From Streptomyces sp. NBC_01224 (GTDB lineage: Bacteria; Actinomycetota; Actinomycetes; Streptomycetales; Streptomycetaceae), in NCBI RefSeq assembly GCF_036002945.1, contig NZ_CP108529.1:3286001-3350000 (forward strand): 64,000 nucleotides of DNA. Reading direction: 5' to 3'. Shown piece by piece: positions 17,165 through 25,642 of this stretch (its first letter is position 1; the number at the start of each line of letters is the position of its first letter). The notes beneath the pieces were generated by a model. It was given only the letters and a program-made list of their open reading frames with translations, ran no database searches and had not been told where the DNA came from. Position numbers and translations under genes: made by a program.

Positions 17165-19285
17165 ATGCCGCTCGTGAGCCGTACCCGGATATCCATACCG
17201 GGCCGGGCCCTTCTCGCCGTGCTGTTGACGGTGTGCTGGCTGGCCCTTCCCGCCGCGCCGACCGCTCGCGCCGACGATCCCGTCACCCTGTCCAAGGACG
17301 GCCAGATCACCGACAAGGTGGGGGCGCTCGGGGACCGCAGGGACCAGGTCACGGCCGCGCTCGACCGGCTGTACGCCGACCGCCGCATCCAGCTCTTCGT
17401 GGTCTACGTACGGGACTTCTCCGGCCGGTCCGCGCAGAGCTGGGCCGATGAGACGGCCAACCGCAACGGCCTCGGCCGCGAGGACGTCCTGCTCGCCGTC
17501 GCCACCCACGACCGGCAGTACGCGTACACCGTCGAACAGGGCTCACGCCTCACCGATGCCCAGCTCCAGGACGTGGCGAGCACGGCGATCGAGCCCGCGC
17601 TCAGGGAGCACGACTGGGCCGGCGCGGCGATCGGCGCCGCGAACGGGTACTCCGCCGTGCTGGCCGACAAGGCCGTGCCCACCCCGACGATCAGGCCTGG
17701 CGTCGCCGATCCCGGAACCGGGAATTCCGGCGGGACGAGTGCCGCGGACCTGATTCTGCCGGTGGTCGTCGTCGGCGGGGCGGCAGTGGTCGCCGGCTAT
17801 GCGTACACCCGGCGCAGGAGGCGGGCCACGACCCGCACCACGCCCGGTGCGACCGGCTGGGGTCCGGGCTCCGCCGCATCGGGCCCGCCACCCCGGCCAC
17901 CGACTCCGTTGCCGGAACTCGATGCCCGTGCGAAGGAGTTGCTGGTGGACACCGACGACGCCGTCCGCACCAGTGAGGAGGAACTGGGTTTTGCCACCGC
18001 CCAGTTCGGTGAAGAGGCCGCAGCCCCGTTCACCGAGGCCGTCACCTACGCGAAGGGCGAGCTGACGGCCACGTTCCGGTTGCGCCAGCAGCTGGACGAC
18101 GCCTTTCCCGAGGACGATGCGACGCGGCGCCGGATGCTGGACGAGATCATCAGCCGCTGCGCGGACGCCAACGCCCGCCTCGACGCCGTGTCCGAGGACT
18201 TCGACCGGCTGCGCGCCCTGGAACGCAACGCTCCGCAGGCCCTGGCCACGGCCGAGACCGCTTTCCGCGCTCTCGCCGGCCACGTCTCCGCTGCCGAGGC
18301 CGCTCTGACAGCGATGCGCAGCCGGTACGCGGAGTCGGCCTCGGCGCCGGTCGCGGGCGCCGTCGAACAGGCCAAGGACCGGCTCGTCTTCGCCACGTCC
18401 GGTCTCAACCAGGCCCGGCAGTCGGTGGACAGCGGGAACAACGCCGCAGCGGCGGTGTATGTACGGGCCACCGAGGGCGCTGTCGACCAGGCGACCACTC
18501 TCGTCGATGCCGTGGACCGGCGGAGCCGGGAACTCGCGGAGGCAGCGGGCAGACTGCCTGCCGCACTCACCGAGACGGAAACCGACCTGGCCGATGCGGG
18601 CGGGCTGCTCGAAGGCACCGCGGAGGGTGTGTCGACGGCGGACCTACGGGGCCGGATCGCGCGCGCGCAGTCGGTGCTCGGTGACGTGAAGGGGGAGATG
18701 CAGGCCGGTCCGTACGACCCCATCGACGCACTGCGCAGGGTGGAGGAGGCCGATGCGGCGCTCGACGAGGCGCTGGCCGGCGCCCGCGAGCAGGAGCAGG
18801 GCGACCGGCGGGCCCGCTCCCTTCTCGACCAGGCGACACTCACCGCGCGTTCGGCGATCGCCGCCGCAGCCGACTACATCACCACCAACCGCGGAGCCGT
18901 GGGCAGCCAGGCCCGGACCCGCCTCGCGGAGGCCCAGCGGCGGCTCGACCGGTCCCGTGAACTGGCCGGGACCGGCGATCCCCAGGGCGCGCTGGCCCAG
19001 GCGCAGCAGGCGGATTCCCTGGCCGGGCAGGCCCTGAGCCTGGCCGAACAGGATGTGCGGTCGTACGGGGGCCGAAGCGGTCCGGGCGGTATGCAGGGAG
19101 GGGGCGGCGGGGTCGGCGGGGCGGTGCTCGGCGGGATCATCCTCGGCGGACTCCTGGGCGGCGGGGGCGGCCGCGGCGGGGGTTACGCAGGAGGCTTCGG
19201 CGGGGGTTACGGAGGGGGCGGCGGGCCGGGCAGTTTCGGCGGCGGGGGCACGCGCGGCCGGCGGGGCGGCGGTGGCCGCTTCTGA
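17165..19285 (+). CDS. TPM-domain membrane protein with long coiled coil and Gly-rich tail
   Basis: About 706 residues. It begins with a signal peptide (MPLVSRTRISIPGRALLAVL, cleavage near ARADD), followed by an extracellular TPM domain (residues about 45-165, ITDKVGALGDRRDQVTAALD, RNGLGREDVLLAVATHDRQY). A single membrane helix comes next (DLILPVVVVGGAAVVAGYAY), then a cytoplasmic Ala/Arg/Glu-rich coiled coil of roughly 400 residues and a C-terminal Gly/Tyr/Arg-rich tail. The start is uncertain: ATG 17165 fits the signal peptide, GTG 17162 is equivalent, and GTG 17132 adds 11 polar residues. The PspA gene follows 66 bases later, so both are probably part of one envelope-stress unit. Confidence 0.85.
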   Translation: MPLVSRTRISIPGRALLAVLLTVCWLALPAAPTARADDPVTLSKDGQITDKVGALGDRRDQVTAALDRLYADRRIQLFVVYVRDFSGRSAQSWADETANRNGLGREDVLLAVATHDRQYAYTVEQGSRLTDAQLQDVASTAIEPALREHDWAGAAIGAANGYSAVLADKAVPTPTIRPGVADPGTGNSGGTSAADLILPVVVVGGAAVVAGYAYTRRRRRATTRTTPGATGWGPGSAASGPPPRPPTPLPELDARAKELLVDTDDAVRTSEEELGFATAQFGEEAAAPFTEAVTYAKGELTATFRLRQQLDDAFPEDDATRRRMLDEIISRCADANARLDAVSEDFDRLRALERNAPQALATAETAFRALAGHVSAAEAALTAMRSRYAESASAPVAGAVEQAKDRLVFATSGLNQARQSVDSGNNAAAAVYVRATEGAVDQATTLVDAVDRRSRELAEAAGRLPAALTETETDLADAGGLLEGTAEGVSTADLRGRIARAQSVLGDVKGEMQAGPYDPIDALRRVEEADAALDEALAGAREQEQGDRRARSLLDQATLTARSAIAAAADYITTNRGAVGSQARTRLAEAQRRLDRSRELAGTGDPQGALAQAQQADSLAGQALSLAEQDVRSYGGRSGPGGMQGGGGGVGGAVLGGIILGGLLGGGGGRGGGYAGGFGGGYGGGGGPGSFGGGGTRGRRGGGGRF

Positions 19286-19351
19286 GCCGACAGCACGGAC
19301 GACACCGGCTCACGGCTTCATTCATACGCATTCACACACAGGAGAGGCGCC

Positions 19352-20065
19352 ATGACCAAGCAGACCGTCCTCGGCCGCGTCACCCAGCTGGCGAAGGCCA
19401 ACATCAACGCGTTGCTGGATCAGGCGGAGGATCCGCAGAAGATGCTGGACCAGCTGATCCGCGACTACACGGCCAACATCTCGGAGGCCGAGCAGGCTGT
19501 CGCCGCGACCATCGGCAATCTGCGGCTGATGGAACAGGATCACCAGGAGGACGTGGACGCGGCCAAGGAGTGGGGCGGCAAGGCGCTCGCCGCCAGTCGC
19601 AAGGCCGATGAGCTGCGGGCGGGCGGGGCGGGCGCGGAGGCGGACAAGTTCGACAACCTGGCCAAGGTCGCGCTCGGCCGTCAGCTCCGGTCGGAGAAGG
19701 AGGCGAAGACCGCGGAGCCGACCATCGCCTCGCAGACCGAGGTGGTGGACAAGCTCAAGTCCGGCCTGGACCAGATGAAGACCAAGCTGACGGAGCTGAA
19801 GTCCAAGCGTGACGAGCTCGTCGCACGCGCCAAGTCCGCCCAGGCGCAGAACCGGATGATGGACTCCGTCAAGAACATCGATGTGCTCGACCCGACCAGC
19901 GAACTCAGTCGTTTCGAGGACAAGGTACGGCGCGAGGAGGCGAAGGCGCTGGGCAAGCAGGAACTCGCCGCTTCGTCCCTGGACGCCCAGTTCGAGCAGT
20001 TGGACGGCCTGGGCGACAGCGCCGAGGTCGAGGCCCGTCTCGCCGCGCTGAAGACGGCCTCGTGA
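19352..20065 (+). CDS. pspA: PspA/IM30 family phage shock protein A
   Basis: A 237-residue helical protein. The family signature includes TVLGRVTQLAKANINALLDQAEDPQKMLDQLIRDY at the N-terminus, followed by heptad-rich helices such as VVDKLKSGLDQMKTKLTELK. PspA proteins bind stressed inner membrane and assemble ESCRT-III-like polymers. The upstream neighbour is a TPM-domain membrane protein with its own long coiled coil, a pairing that suggests a membrane recruiter and its effector. The ATG has AGGAGAG nearby. No PspBC or PspF homologues are adjacent. Confidence 0.93.
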   Translation: MTKQTVLGRVTQLAKANINALLDQAEDPQKMLDQLIRDYTANISEAEQAVAATIGNLRLMEQDHQEDVDAAKEWGGKALAASRKADELRAGGAGAEADKFDNLAKVALGRQLRSEKEAKTAEPTIASQTEVVDKLKSGLDQMKTKLTELKSKRDELVARAKSAQAQNRMMDSVKNIDVLDPTSELSRFEDKVRREEAKALGKQELAASSLDAQFEQLDGLGDSAEVEARLAALKTAS

Positions 20066-20149
20066 CCGCGGTCCCGGCGGGCTGATGACGGGGCGGAGCC
20101 GCCGGCGAGCCCATGGCGGGCAAGAGCCCTCGGCGGCCTCCTGATCCGC

Positions 20150-22747
20150 TCAGAACATGCTCAGCAGCTGCTCGACCGTGCGCTCGGCGGCCGGCTCCCC
20201 GTCGGGCAGCGCCAGTTCGAACCAGACGGTCTTGCCGCGCGGTGTGCGCCTCGACCCCCAGGCCACACTCAGCAGCCCGACCAGCTGCAGCCCACGCCCG
20301 CCCTCATCGGTGTCGCGTGCCCGCCGCCGCCGCGGCTGGACGAGACCCGCGTCCCATACCTCGCACACGAGCGTACGGTCGCGCAGCAGCCTGAGCCGGA
20401 TCTCGCCCTCCCCGTACCGCAGGGCGTTGGTTACCAGTTCGCTGACCAGTAGTTCGGTGGTGTCCACCAGCTCCTCGAGCCCCCAGGCGAGCAGCCGGCC
20501 ACGGGCCAGTTCACGGGCGCGGCCGACGGAGCGGGGTTCGCGGGGCAGCCGCCAGTCGCCGACGGCGTCGGCCGGCAGCCCCCGGATGCGGGCCATGAGC
20601 AGGGCGATGTCGTCCTCGCCGTGCCGGGTGTCGAGGGTGGTCAGTACGTGGTCGCAGACGTCTTCGAGCGGTCGTTCCGGTTCGACGAGCGCACCGCGCA
20701 GGGCATCCAGCCCTTCGTCGAGCGGATGGTCGCGGGACTCGACGAGGCCGTCCGTGTAGAGGGCGAGCAGGGCGCCCTCCTTCAGCTCGACCTCGACCTC
20801 CTCGAAGGGTTCGCCGCCGACGCCGAGCGGCATCCCGGGCGGGACGTCGAGCAGCATGGCCGGTTCGCCCGGCTCGACCACGGCAGGGGGGAGATGGCCG
20901 GCGTTGGCGAAGGTGCACCGCCGGGTGACCGGGTCGTAGACCGCGTAGACGCAGGTCGCCAGGTAGACCTCGGAGAGATCTGCCTCCCGGGACTTGTGAG
21001 CGGCCCTCGAGGGCCACTGGGCGCCGCCGCCGAAACCGTCGGATGAGGAGGTGCCGCCGCCGGGGGTGCCGAGCCCGCGGGCGACCTCGTCGAGTGCGGA
21101 CAGCACTTCGGCGGGTTCCAGGTCCAGGAGGGCCAGGGTCCGTACGGCGGTGCGCAGTTCGCCCATGGCCACGGCGGCCCGCAGGCCACGGCCCATGACG
21201 TCGCCGACGACGAGGGCGGTCCGGTGGCCGGGGAGTTCGATCACGTCGAACCAGTCGCCGCCCACCTCGGTGGCCGTGTTGCCGGGGAGGTAGCGGCAGG
21301 CGATGTCCAGGCCTGCGGCCACGGGGTCGCCGGGCGGCAGGAGGCTGCGCTGGAGGATCAGTGCGCGCTCGTGCTCGCGTCGGTAGAGGCGGGCGTTGTC
21401 GATACAGACCGCGGCACGCGCGGCGAGTTCGGTGGCCAGTGCGCGGTCTCTCTCGCCGAAGGGTTCGCTGCCCTTCGTACGGGAGAACTGGACGAGACCG
21501 ACCACCGTGTCGTGGGCGACCATCGGTACGGCGAGCGTGGACTGGACGAAGCCCCGGTCGTCGCCGGGCACATCCTCGACCTGACGGGTGCGCAGGGCAA
21601 TGGCACAGGGCGAGTTGTACGAGAAGCGGTGCACGGCGCCGAGCGCGGGCGGGCCGGTGTCCGTGCCGGGTGCGGCGGTGTCCGCTGCGGTGGCGGGCAG
21701 CGCGTCCGACACGGCGCTGGCAAGGGCGACACGGCGCAGTTCGGCGGAGCCGCCGACGGACTCCTGACGGAGCGAATCCCAGCTGCCGGGCGGCGCGTCG
21801 TCGCCGGTGAGCAGCCCTTGGTAGAGGTCGACGGAGGCAAGGTCGCAGAAGCCGGGCACGGCGACATCGAGGAGTTCGCGGGCGGTGGTCTCCAGGTCGA
21901 GGGAGTTGCCGATACGGGCACTGGCCTCGTTGAGCAGGGCGAGGTTGCGGCGGGCGCTGGCGGCATCGCGGGCAGCGATGTGCCGTCGGGTCACATCGGT
22001 GGCCAGTCCGGCGATGCCGATGGGGCGGCCCGATCCGCTGTGCACGCGGTAGAGGTTCATGGACCAGTGGCGGTTGTCGCTGTCGCCGGGCGCGGTGCCG
22101 ACGAGCTGGAGATCGGTGACGGACGCGCCGGTATCCAGAACGCGCTCCAGCGTGGCGGTGAGCCGGTCGGCCTCGGGACGGGAGAGGTAGTCGTCGACCG
22201 TACGACCGCGGTGGTCGGCGGCCTGGCCGCCGAAGACGGTGGCGAAGCGCTGGTTGGCCCGTATCACCGTGAGGTCCGTACCGAACAGCACGAAGCCGAA
22301 GGGAGATTGGCCGAATATGGCCTGTGACGCAGCAAGGTCCGTCTCGATGCGGCGCAGCGCGCGGACGTCCACGACGATGCAGAGCGCGGCACGTTCCCCG
22401 GTCCCCGTCTCGCTCGGCATCACATAGATCTCGGCGAGCCCGTGCACGGGGTCCTCGCCCGGTATCCGGAAGGGGACGAGTCCCGTCCACTCCTTGCCGT
22501 CGAGGATCTCGCCGACCCGGCGGTGGCCGTCCCTGCGCAGTTCGGCGGGCATGAACGCCTCGACCGGATCCATGCCTACCGCTTTGTCCGCGGGAACGCC
22601 GAAGAGGCCGGCGGCCCGCCGGCTCCACTGCTCGATCAGGCCGTCGGGGCCGATCGAGAAGGAGGCGACCCTGATGTAGTCATAGATCGAGCCAGGCGGG
22701 CTGCTCTGCCACACAATGTCGCCCGCTGTCCCAGGTATTTCGCTCAC
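20150..22747 (-). CDS. PAS-PAS-GAF-PP2C (SpoIIE/RsbU) phosphatase with C-terminal HATPase domain
   Basis: An 865-residue cytoplasmic signalling protein that combines a phosphatase for anti-anti-sigma factors with an RsbW-like kinase. Two PAS regions cover about residues 15-240 (SIGPDGLIEQWSRRAAGLFG; IFGQSPFGFVLFGTDLTVIR). A GAF domain spans about 260-440 and SpoIIE PP2C about 460-700 (GGDWFDVIELPGHRTALVVG, HGEDDIALLMARIRG). The C-terminal histidine-kinase-type ATPase has ELVTNALRYGEG and GGRGLQLVGLLSVAWGSR. The next gene upstream, on the same strand, encodes a stand-alone relative of that last domain. Such proteins are numerous in Streptomyces; the partner here is unknown. Confidence 0.92.
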   Translation of the reverse strand: MSEIPGTAGDIVWQSSPPGSIYDYIRVASFSIGPDGLIEQWSRRAAGLFGVPADKAVGMDPVEAFMPAELRRDGHRRVGEILDGKEWTGLVPFRIPGEDPVHGLAEIYVMPSETGTGERAALCIVVDVRALRRIETDLAASQAIFGQSPFGFVLFGTDLTVIRANQRFATVFGGQAADHRGRTVDDYLSRPEADRLTATLERVLDTGASVTDLQLVGTAPGDSDNRHWSMNLYRVHSGSGRPIGIAGLATDVTRRHIAARDAASARRNLALLNEASARIGNSLDLETTARELLDVAVPGFCDLASVDLYQGLLTGDDAPPGSWDSLRQESVGGSAELRRVALASAVSDALPATAADTAAPGTDTGPPALGAVHRFSYNSPCAIALRTRQVEDVPGDDRGFVQSTLAVPMVAHDTVVGLVQFSRTKGSEPFGERDRALATELAARAAVCIDNARLYRREHERALILQRSLLPPGDPVAAGLDIACRYLPGNTATEVGGDWFDVIELPGHRTALVVGDVMGRGLRAAVAMGELRTAVRTLALLDLEPAEVLSALDEVARGLGTPGGGTSSSDGFGGGAQWPSRAAHKSREADLSEVYLATCVYAVYDPVTRRCTFANAGHLPPAVVEPGEPAMLLDVPPGMPLGVGGEPFEEVEVELKEGALLALYTDGLVESRDHPLDEGLDALRGALVEPERPLEDVCDHVLTTLDTRHGEDDIALLMARIRGLPADAVGDWRLPREPRSVGRARELARGRLLAWGLEELVDTTELLVSELVTNALRYGEGEIRLRLLRDRTLVCEVWDAGLVQPRRRRARDTDEGGRGLQLVGLLSVAWGSRRTPRGKTVWFELALPDGEPAAERTVEQLLSMF

Positions 22748-22907
22748 GCGACCGTCCCCTCCAGCTCACACACCGGACCGGTCCTGCCCGCAGTATTCAG
22801 CACTGAGGCCCCTACCGACACGGCGTTCACGATCACAGCACGGTCTCAGTCCCTTTCAGCCAGGTTCTGCCCGACCTCTGGTGATCGCTGTGCGTCCCAC
22901 CCCACTC

Positions 22908-23336
22908 CTAACCAGGCAGGGCCAGCTCGAACCACACGGTCTTGCCGGTCTTTCCGCGTCTGGTCCCCCAGCGGCGAGCAGAACAGGCCACCAGCTGCAG
23001 CCCTCTGCCGCCCTCGTCATCGGGTCCCGCCATACGTTCGGTGGGCGGATCCGGAAGCGGATCGGAGACTTCCACGAGCAGTCCGGGACGGGCGGCGGGA
23101 GCATGACCGTTGAGATGAGGGCGCACCAGCCGTACGCCGATGGGGCCCGATGTGTACTGCATGGAGTTGGTCACCAACTCACTGACCAGCAGAACTGTCA
23201 TATCCCCGACGGCAGCGTCGAGCCCCCAGCCGCGCAACGCCTCATGGACGGCATGCCGCGCGGAACGCACGGCGCCCGGCACAGCCGGAAAGGTCCACTC
23301 GGCGCAGTCGCCTTCGGTGTCGATCACGCCGATCAC
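22908..23336 (-). CDS. RsbW-like anti-sigma/ATP-binding regulator
   Basis: A 142-residue single-domain GHKL ATPase. The N-box is LLVSELVTNSMQYTSGPIG; the G-boxes are in GPDDEGGRGLQLVAC and GKTGKTVWFELALPG. The C-terminus closely resembles that of the 865-residue phosphatase next door (GRGLQLV..W...GKTVWFELALP), indicating paralogy. It would act as an anti-sigma factor kinase or a stand-alone regulator. The GTG start at 23336 is accepted without a strong ribosome site; a GTG three codons in is equally plausible. Confidence 0.88.
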   Translation of the reverse strand: MIGVIDTEGDCAEWTFPAVPGAVRSARHAVHEALRGWGLDAAVGDMTVLLVSELVTNSMQYTSGPIGVRLVRPHLNGHAPAARPGLLVEVSDPLPDPPTERMAGPDDEGGRGLQLVACSARRWGTRRGKTGKTVWFELALPG

Positions 23337-23559
23337 TTCCCAAGACCAGCAACGGGAACGTCCTGTTTACGGGGGTTAATCAGGACATACCCGATATCCA
23401 GGGCGGACTATCGCCAGGATCGACACGTGGGGCGTACGGGTGTACGGCCGCGCGCACGAACAGACGTACAGAGCGAGAGGGGCGCACGGGGCAATCGGCG
23501 CGCGCCACCGGAATCCACGCCTGACACCATGCCGACAGCGCTCGCCGCAGCGTTCCGTG

Positions 23560-23964
23560 TCAGCGGGGCGCATCGTCCGGCAGGCGGCGCATCGCCTCCG
23601 CGACCGCGGGCAGGTCCTGGTCCAGCCAGTCGACCGCGTCGCTCTCACCGGGCCCGAGCCAGCGCAGTTCGTCATGGTCCTGGAGCGGTGCGGGCACCCC
23701 GGACACCAGACGGGCCGTCCACACCCGGAGCACGTACCCGGGCTTCAGCGGCCACTCACCGGGGATGCGCTCCAGCGGCTCCGTCTCCACGCCGAGCTCC
23801 TCGCGGAGCTCCCGTACGAGCGCCTGCTCGCCGCTCTCTCCCGGCTCCAGCTTCCCGCCGGGCAGCTCCCACCGGCCGGCCAGCTCGGGCGGGGCGCTAC
23901 GGCGGGCGGCCAGCAGGCGGCCCCGGTCGTAGACGGCTCCGGCCACCACCACACGATCGTTCAT
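23560..23964 (-). CDS. Nudix hydrolase, MutT/8-oxo-dGTPase-like
   Basis: A 134-residue enzyme that hydrolyses nucleoside diphosphates linked to a second group. The Nudix box is complete: [20 protein letters not shown] followed by ELGVE. The N-terminal [19 protein letters not shown] and WELPGGK place it in the MutT branch, which removes oxidised nucleotides such as 8-oxo-dGTP. A downstream D/E-rich stretch ([20 protein letters not shown]) is also normal for this branch. It stands alone, followed by the SPOR-domain gene on the same strand. Confidence 0.9.
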   Translation of the reverse strand: MNDRVVVAGAVYDRGRLLAARRSAPPELAGRWELPGGKLEPGESGEQALVRELREELGVETEPLERIPGEWPLKPGYVLRVWTARLVSGVPAPLQDHDELRWLGPGESDAVDWLDQDLPAVAEAMRRLPDDAPR

Positions 23965-24006
23965 GAGCCGGAGCGTAACGCTTGCGCCTCACTCCTTGCG
24001 GCCGCT

Positions 24007-24189
24007 CTACGGCCGGGCACTCTGCCCGGCGCGCTCCACCCAATAGAGCTGCTTGTGACCGTGGGCGTCGAGCTTGTCGGCGGTCTTCTGGGCCTCACTC
24101 CGTGTGGCATACCTGCCGACGCGGTAGCGATTGCCGTTGTCGTCCTGCCGTATCACCAGCCAAGGGAGCTCGGCACCGTTGTCGCTCAT
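24007..24189 (-). CDS. small SPOR-domain-like protein
   Basis: A 60-residue cytoplasmic protein, MSDNGAELPWLVIRQDDNGN and so on. The pattern WLVIRQDDNGNRYRVGRYAT then RSEAQKTADKLDAHGHKQLY is the beta-alpha-beta core of a SPOR fold, seen as short stand-alone genes in Streptomyces. SPOR domains usually bind denuded peptidoglycan, but there is no export signal here. The ATG at 24189 is used; longer in-frame starts add a low-complexity RGRGAMLGRGA prefix that looks non-coding. Confidence 0.75.
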   Translation of the reverse strand: MSDNGAELPWLVIRQDDNGNRYRVGRYATRSEAQKTADKLDAHGHKQLYWVERAGQSARP

Positions 24190-24343
24190 CGCGCCCCTCC
24201 CCAGCATTGCGCCCCTCCCTCGAACGGCATGCACGTCTCTAAGGATCCCCAGGAAACCGCAGTACGCATATGCCGGAGCCTACGCCTGACCTTCACTCAA
24301 CGGATACGTAATTACACAAAGAGATACCGATCCGGCCACGAGG

Positions 24344-24375
24344 AAGGGGGCGCACCCGGTTGGATGCGCCCCCTT
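24344..24375. terminator. strong symmetrical hairpin in the 350-bp gap between the SPOR and GntR genes
   Basis: AAGGGGGCGCA (24344-24354), a 10-base loop, then TGCGCCCCCTT (24365-24375): 11 perfect pairs with A/T ends that allow termination in both directions. It lies about 165 bases downstream of the GntR stop and is the likely terminator for that gene. The rest of 24190-24540 shows an AT-richer stretch (24290-24330) that could hold the promoter of the SPOR gene, and nothing else that I recognise. Confidence 0.6.
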
Positions 24376-24540
24376 CGGCGGTTGCGCCCCCGGTCCGTCG
24401 CCGTCCACACCGCCGGCATCGGCCTGAAAGGAGCGGGACATGACAAGTCATTGCAGCCGGTGACTGCCGCCTCGGTTACGGGACCTGACAGGGCGTTGAC
24501 TTGTCGTCACCGACGCCGGACGGCACCCGCCGGATATCGG

Positions 24541-25293
24541 TCACCTGACCGGAAGGTGGTAGGCGATCCGGAAGCGATCGGCGGGTACCACCACGTCCGC
24601 CGTCTCGACCGGGCGACCCGATGCGTAATACGTACGCTCGATCACCATCACCACATGGCCCGGTACGCCGCCGAGCGCCAGGAGTTCCTCCGCCAGCCCC
24701 GGGCGCGCGCCGACCTGCTCGGCCACGTTATCGACGACGACGTCGATCGCGGCCATCCGCTCGACCACCCCGCAGCCGCCCAACGGGCCTTCCTCCGGCA
24801 GCATCACCGGCGTACGCCCCGTCACGGCGAGGGGTTCCCAGGACGTGGAAAGCATCATCGGCTCCCCGGCCTCCCGGAAGGTGTATCTCGTACGCATCAC
24901 CCGGTCGCCGGGTTCGATGCCGAGGCGCTCGGCGATCTCGACGCTCGCGCCCTCCTGCTCACTGCGGGACTCCCAGGTCCCGCGCGCCCCCTCCGCCGTC
25001 TGCTCCTGGCGGAATGGGCTGGCCCCGGCCCCGGTCCGGTAGCCGGAGCGGGCGATCCGGCGCGGGACCGGGCGCTCACGCACATACGTACCGGAGCCGG
25101 AACGTCCCTCGACCAGGCCCTCGGCCATGAGCACCTTGCGCGCCTCCAGCGCGACGGTGTCCGAGACTCCGTACTCCTCACGGATACGGGCCTGCGACGG
25201 CAGGCGCGCATGCGGCGGCAGCGAACCGCTGACGATCTTCTCTCTCAGATCGCTCGCAACGCGCAGATAGGCGGGCTGCTCACCGAAAGTCAC
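24541..25293 (-). CDS. GntR family regulator with UTRA domain (HutC subfamily)
   Basis: A 250-residue transcription factor. The N-terminal winged helix is AYLRVASDLREKIVSGSLPP with REEYGVSDTVALEARKVLMA as recognition region. The C-terminal UTRA effector domain carries DRVMRTRYTFREAGEPMMLS and HVVMVIERTYYASGRPVETA. The GTG at 25291-25293 follows GGGAG at normal spacing and gives the usual short N-terminus. It probably represses itself through the palindrome 17 bases upstream. The gene is divergent from the threonine-synthase-like gene, which may also be a target. The effector is unknown. Confidence 0.9.
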   Translation of the reverse strand: MTFGEQPAYLRVASDLREKIVSGSLPPHARLPSQARIREEYGVSDTVALEARKVLMAEGLVEGRSGSGTYVRERPVPRRIARSGYRTGAGASPFRQEQTAEGARGTWESRSEQEGASVEIAERLGIEPGDRVMRTRYTFREAGEPMMLSTSWEPLAVTGRTPVMLPEEGPLGGCGVVERMAAIDVVVDNVAEQVGARPGLAEELLALGGVPGHVVMVIERTYYASGRPVETADVVVPADRFRIAYHLPVR

Positions 25294-25309
25294 AGGCCAC
25301 TCCCAACAG

Positions 25310-25325
25310 GTTGACAGTCTGCAAC
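25310..25325. promoter_or_regulatory. candidate GntR operator
   Basis: GTTGACAGTCTGCAAC is a 16-base palindrome with one mismatched pair (GTTG.CAG/CTG.CAAC), 17 bases upstream of the GntR start codon. The position is suited to autoregulation. Confidence 0.45.
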
Positions 25326-25473
25326 AGCCTGGCAACCGTCGGTTGTGGATCGCAAGCACAGGCCAGAGTTTCACCCGAAGTGATGATTCATCGCGACCTC
25401 GCGCATATCCCGCCGCCGACCGCCGGAGAGACCTCGCCCCCTCCGGCCCGGCCCCGACCGGCGCCGGCGCAAC

Positions 25474-25499
25474 GTGTGGGGGGCGGCCGCCCCCCACAC
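25474..25499. repeat. 26-base perfect palindrome between the GntR and threonine-synthase-like genes
   Basis: The palindrome is GTGTGGGGGGCGG followed by its exact reverse complement, so each strand folds into a 13-pair hairpin or cruciform. It sits in the 350-base divergent intergenic region 25294-25642, where termination is not expected. A role in insulation or as a regulator site is possible. The remainder of the gap holds no gene that I can support. Confidence 0.5.
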
Positions 25500-25642
25500 A
25501 CCTCCCCGATGGAATTCGAACAGCACCACCACAGGACAGCTGAACTCTCACCGCAGCATGGACTCCTGTGTCCACACTCCGGGGGCCACCTCATGCCGTA
25601 CCTTCGCCACTGAGCCGCCACACGCCTGACATGCTGACGGGC

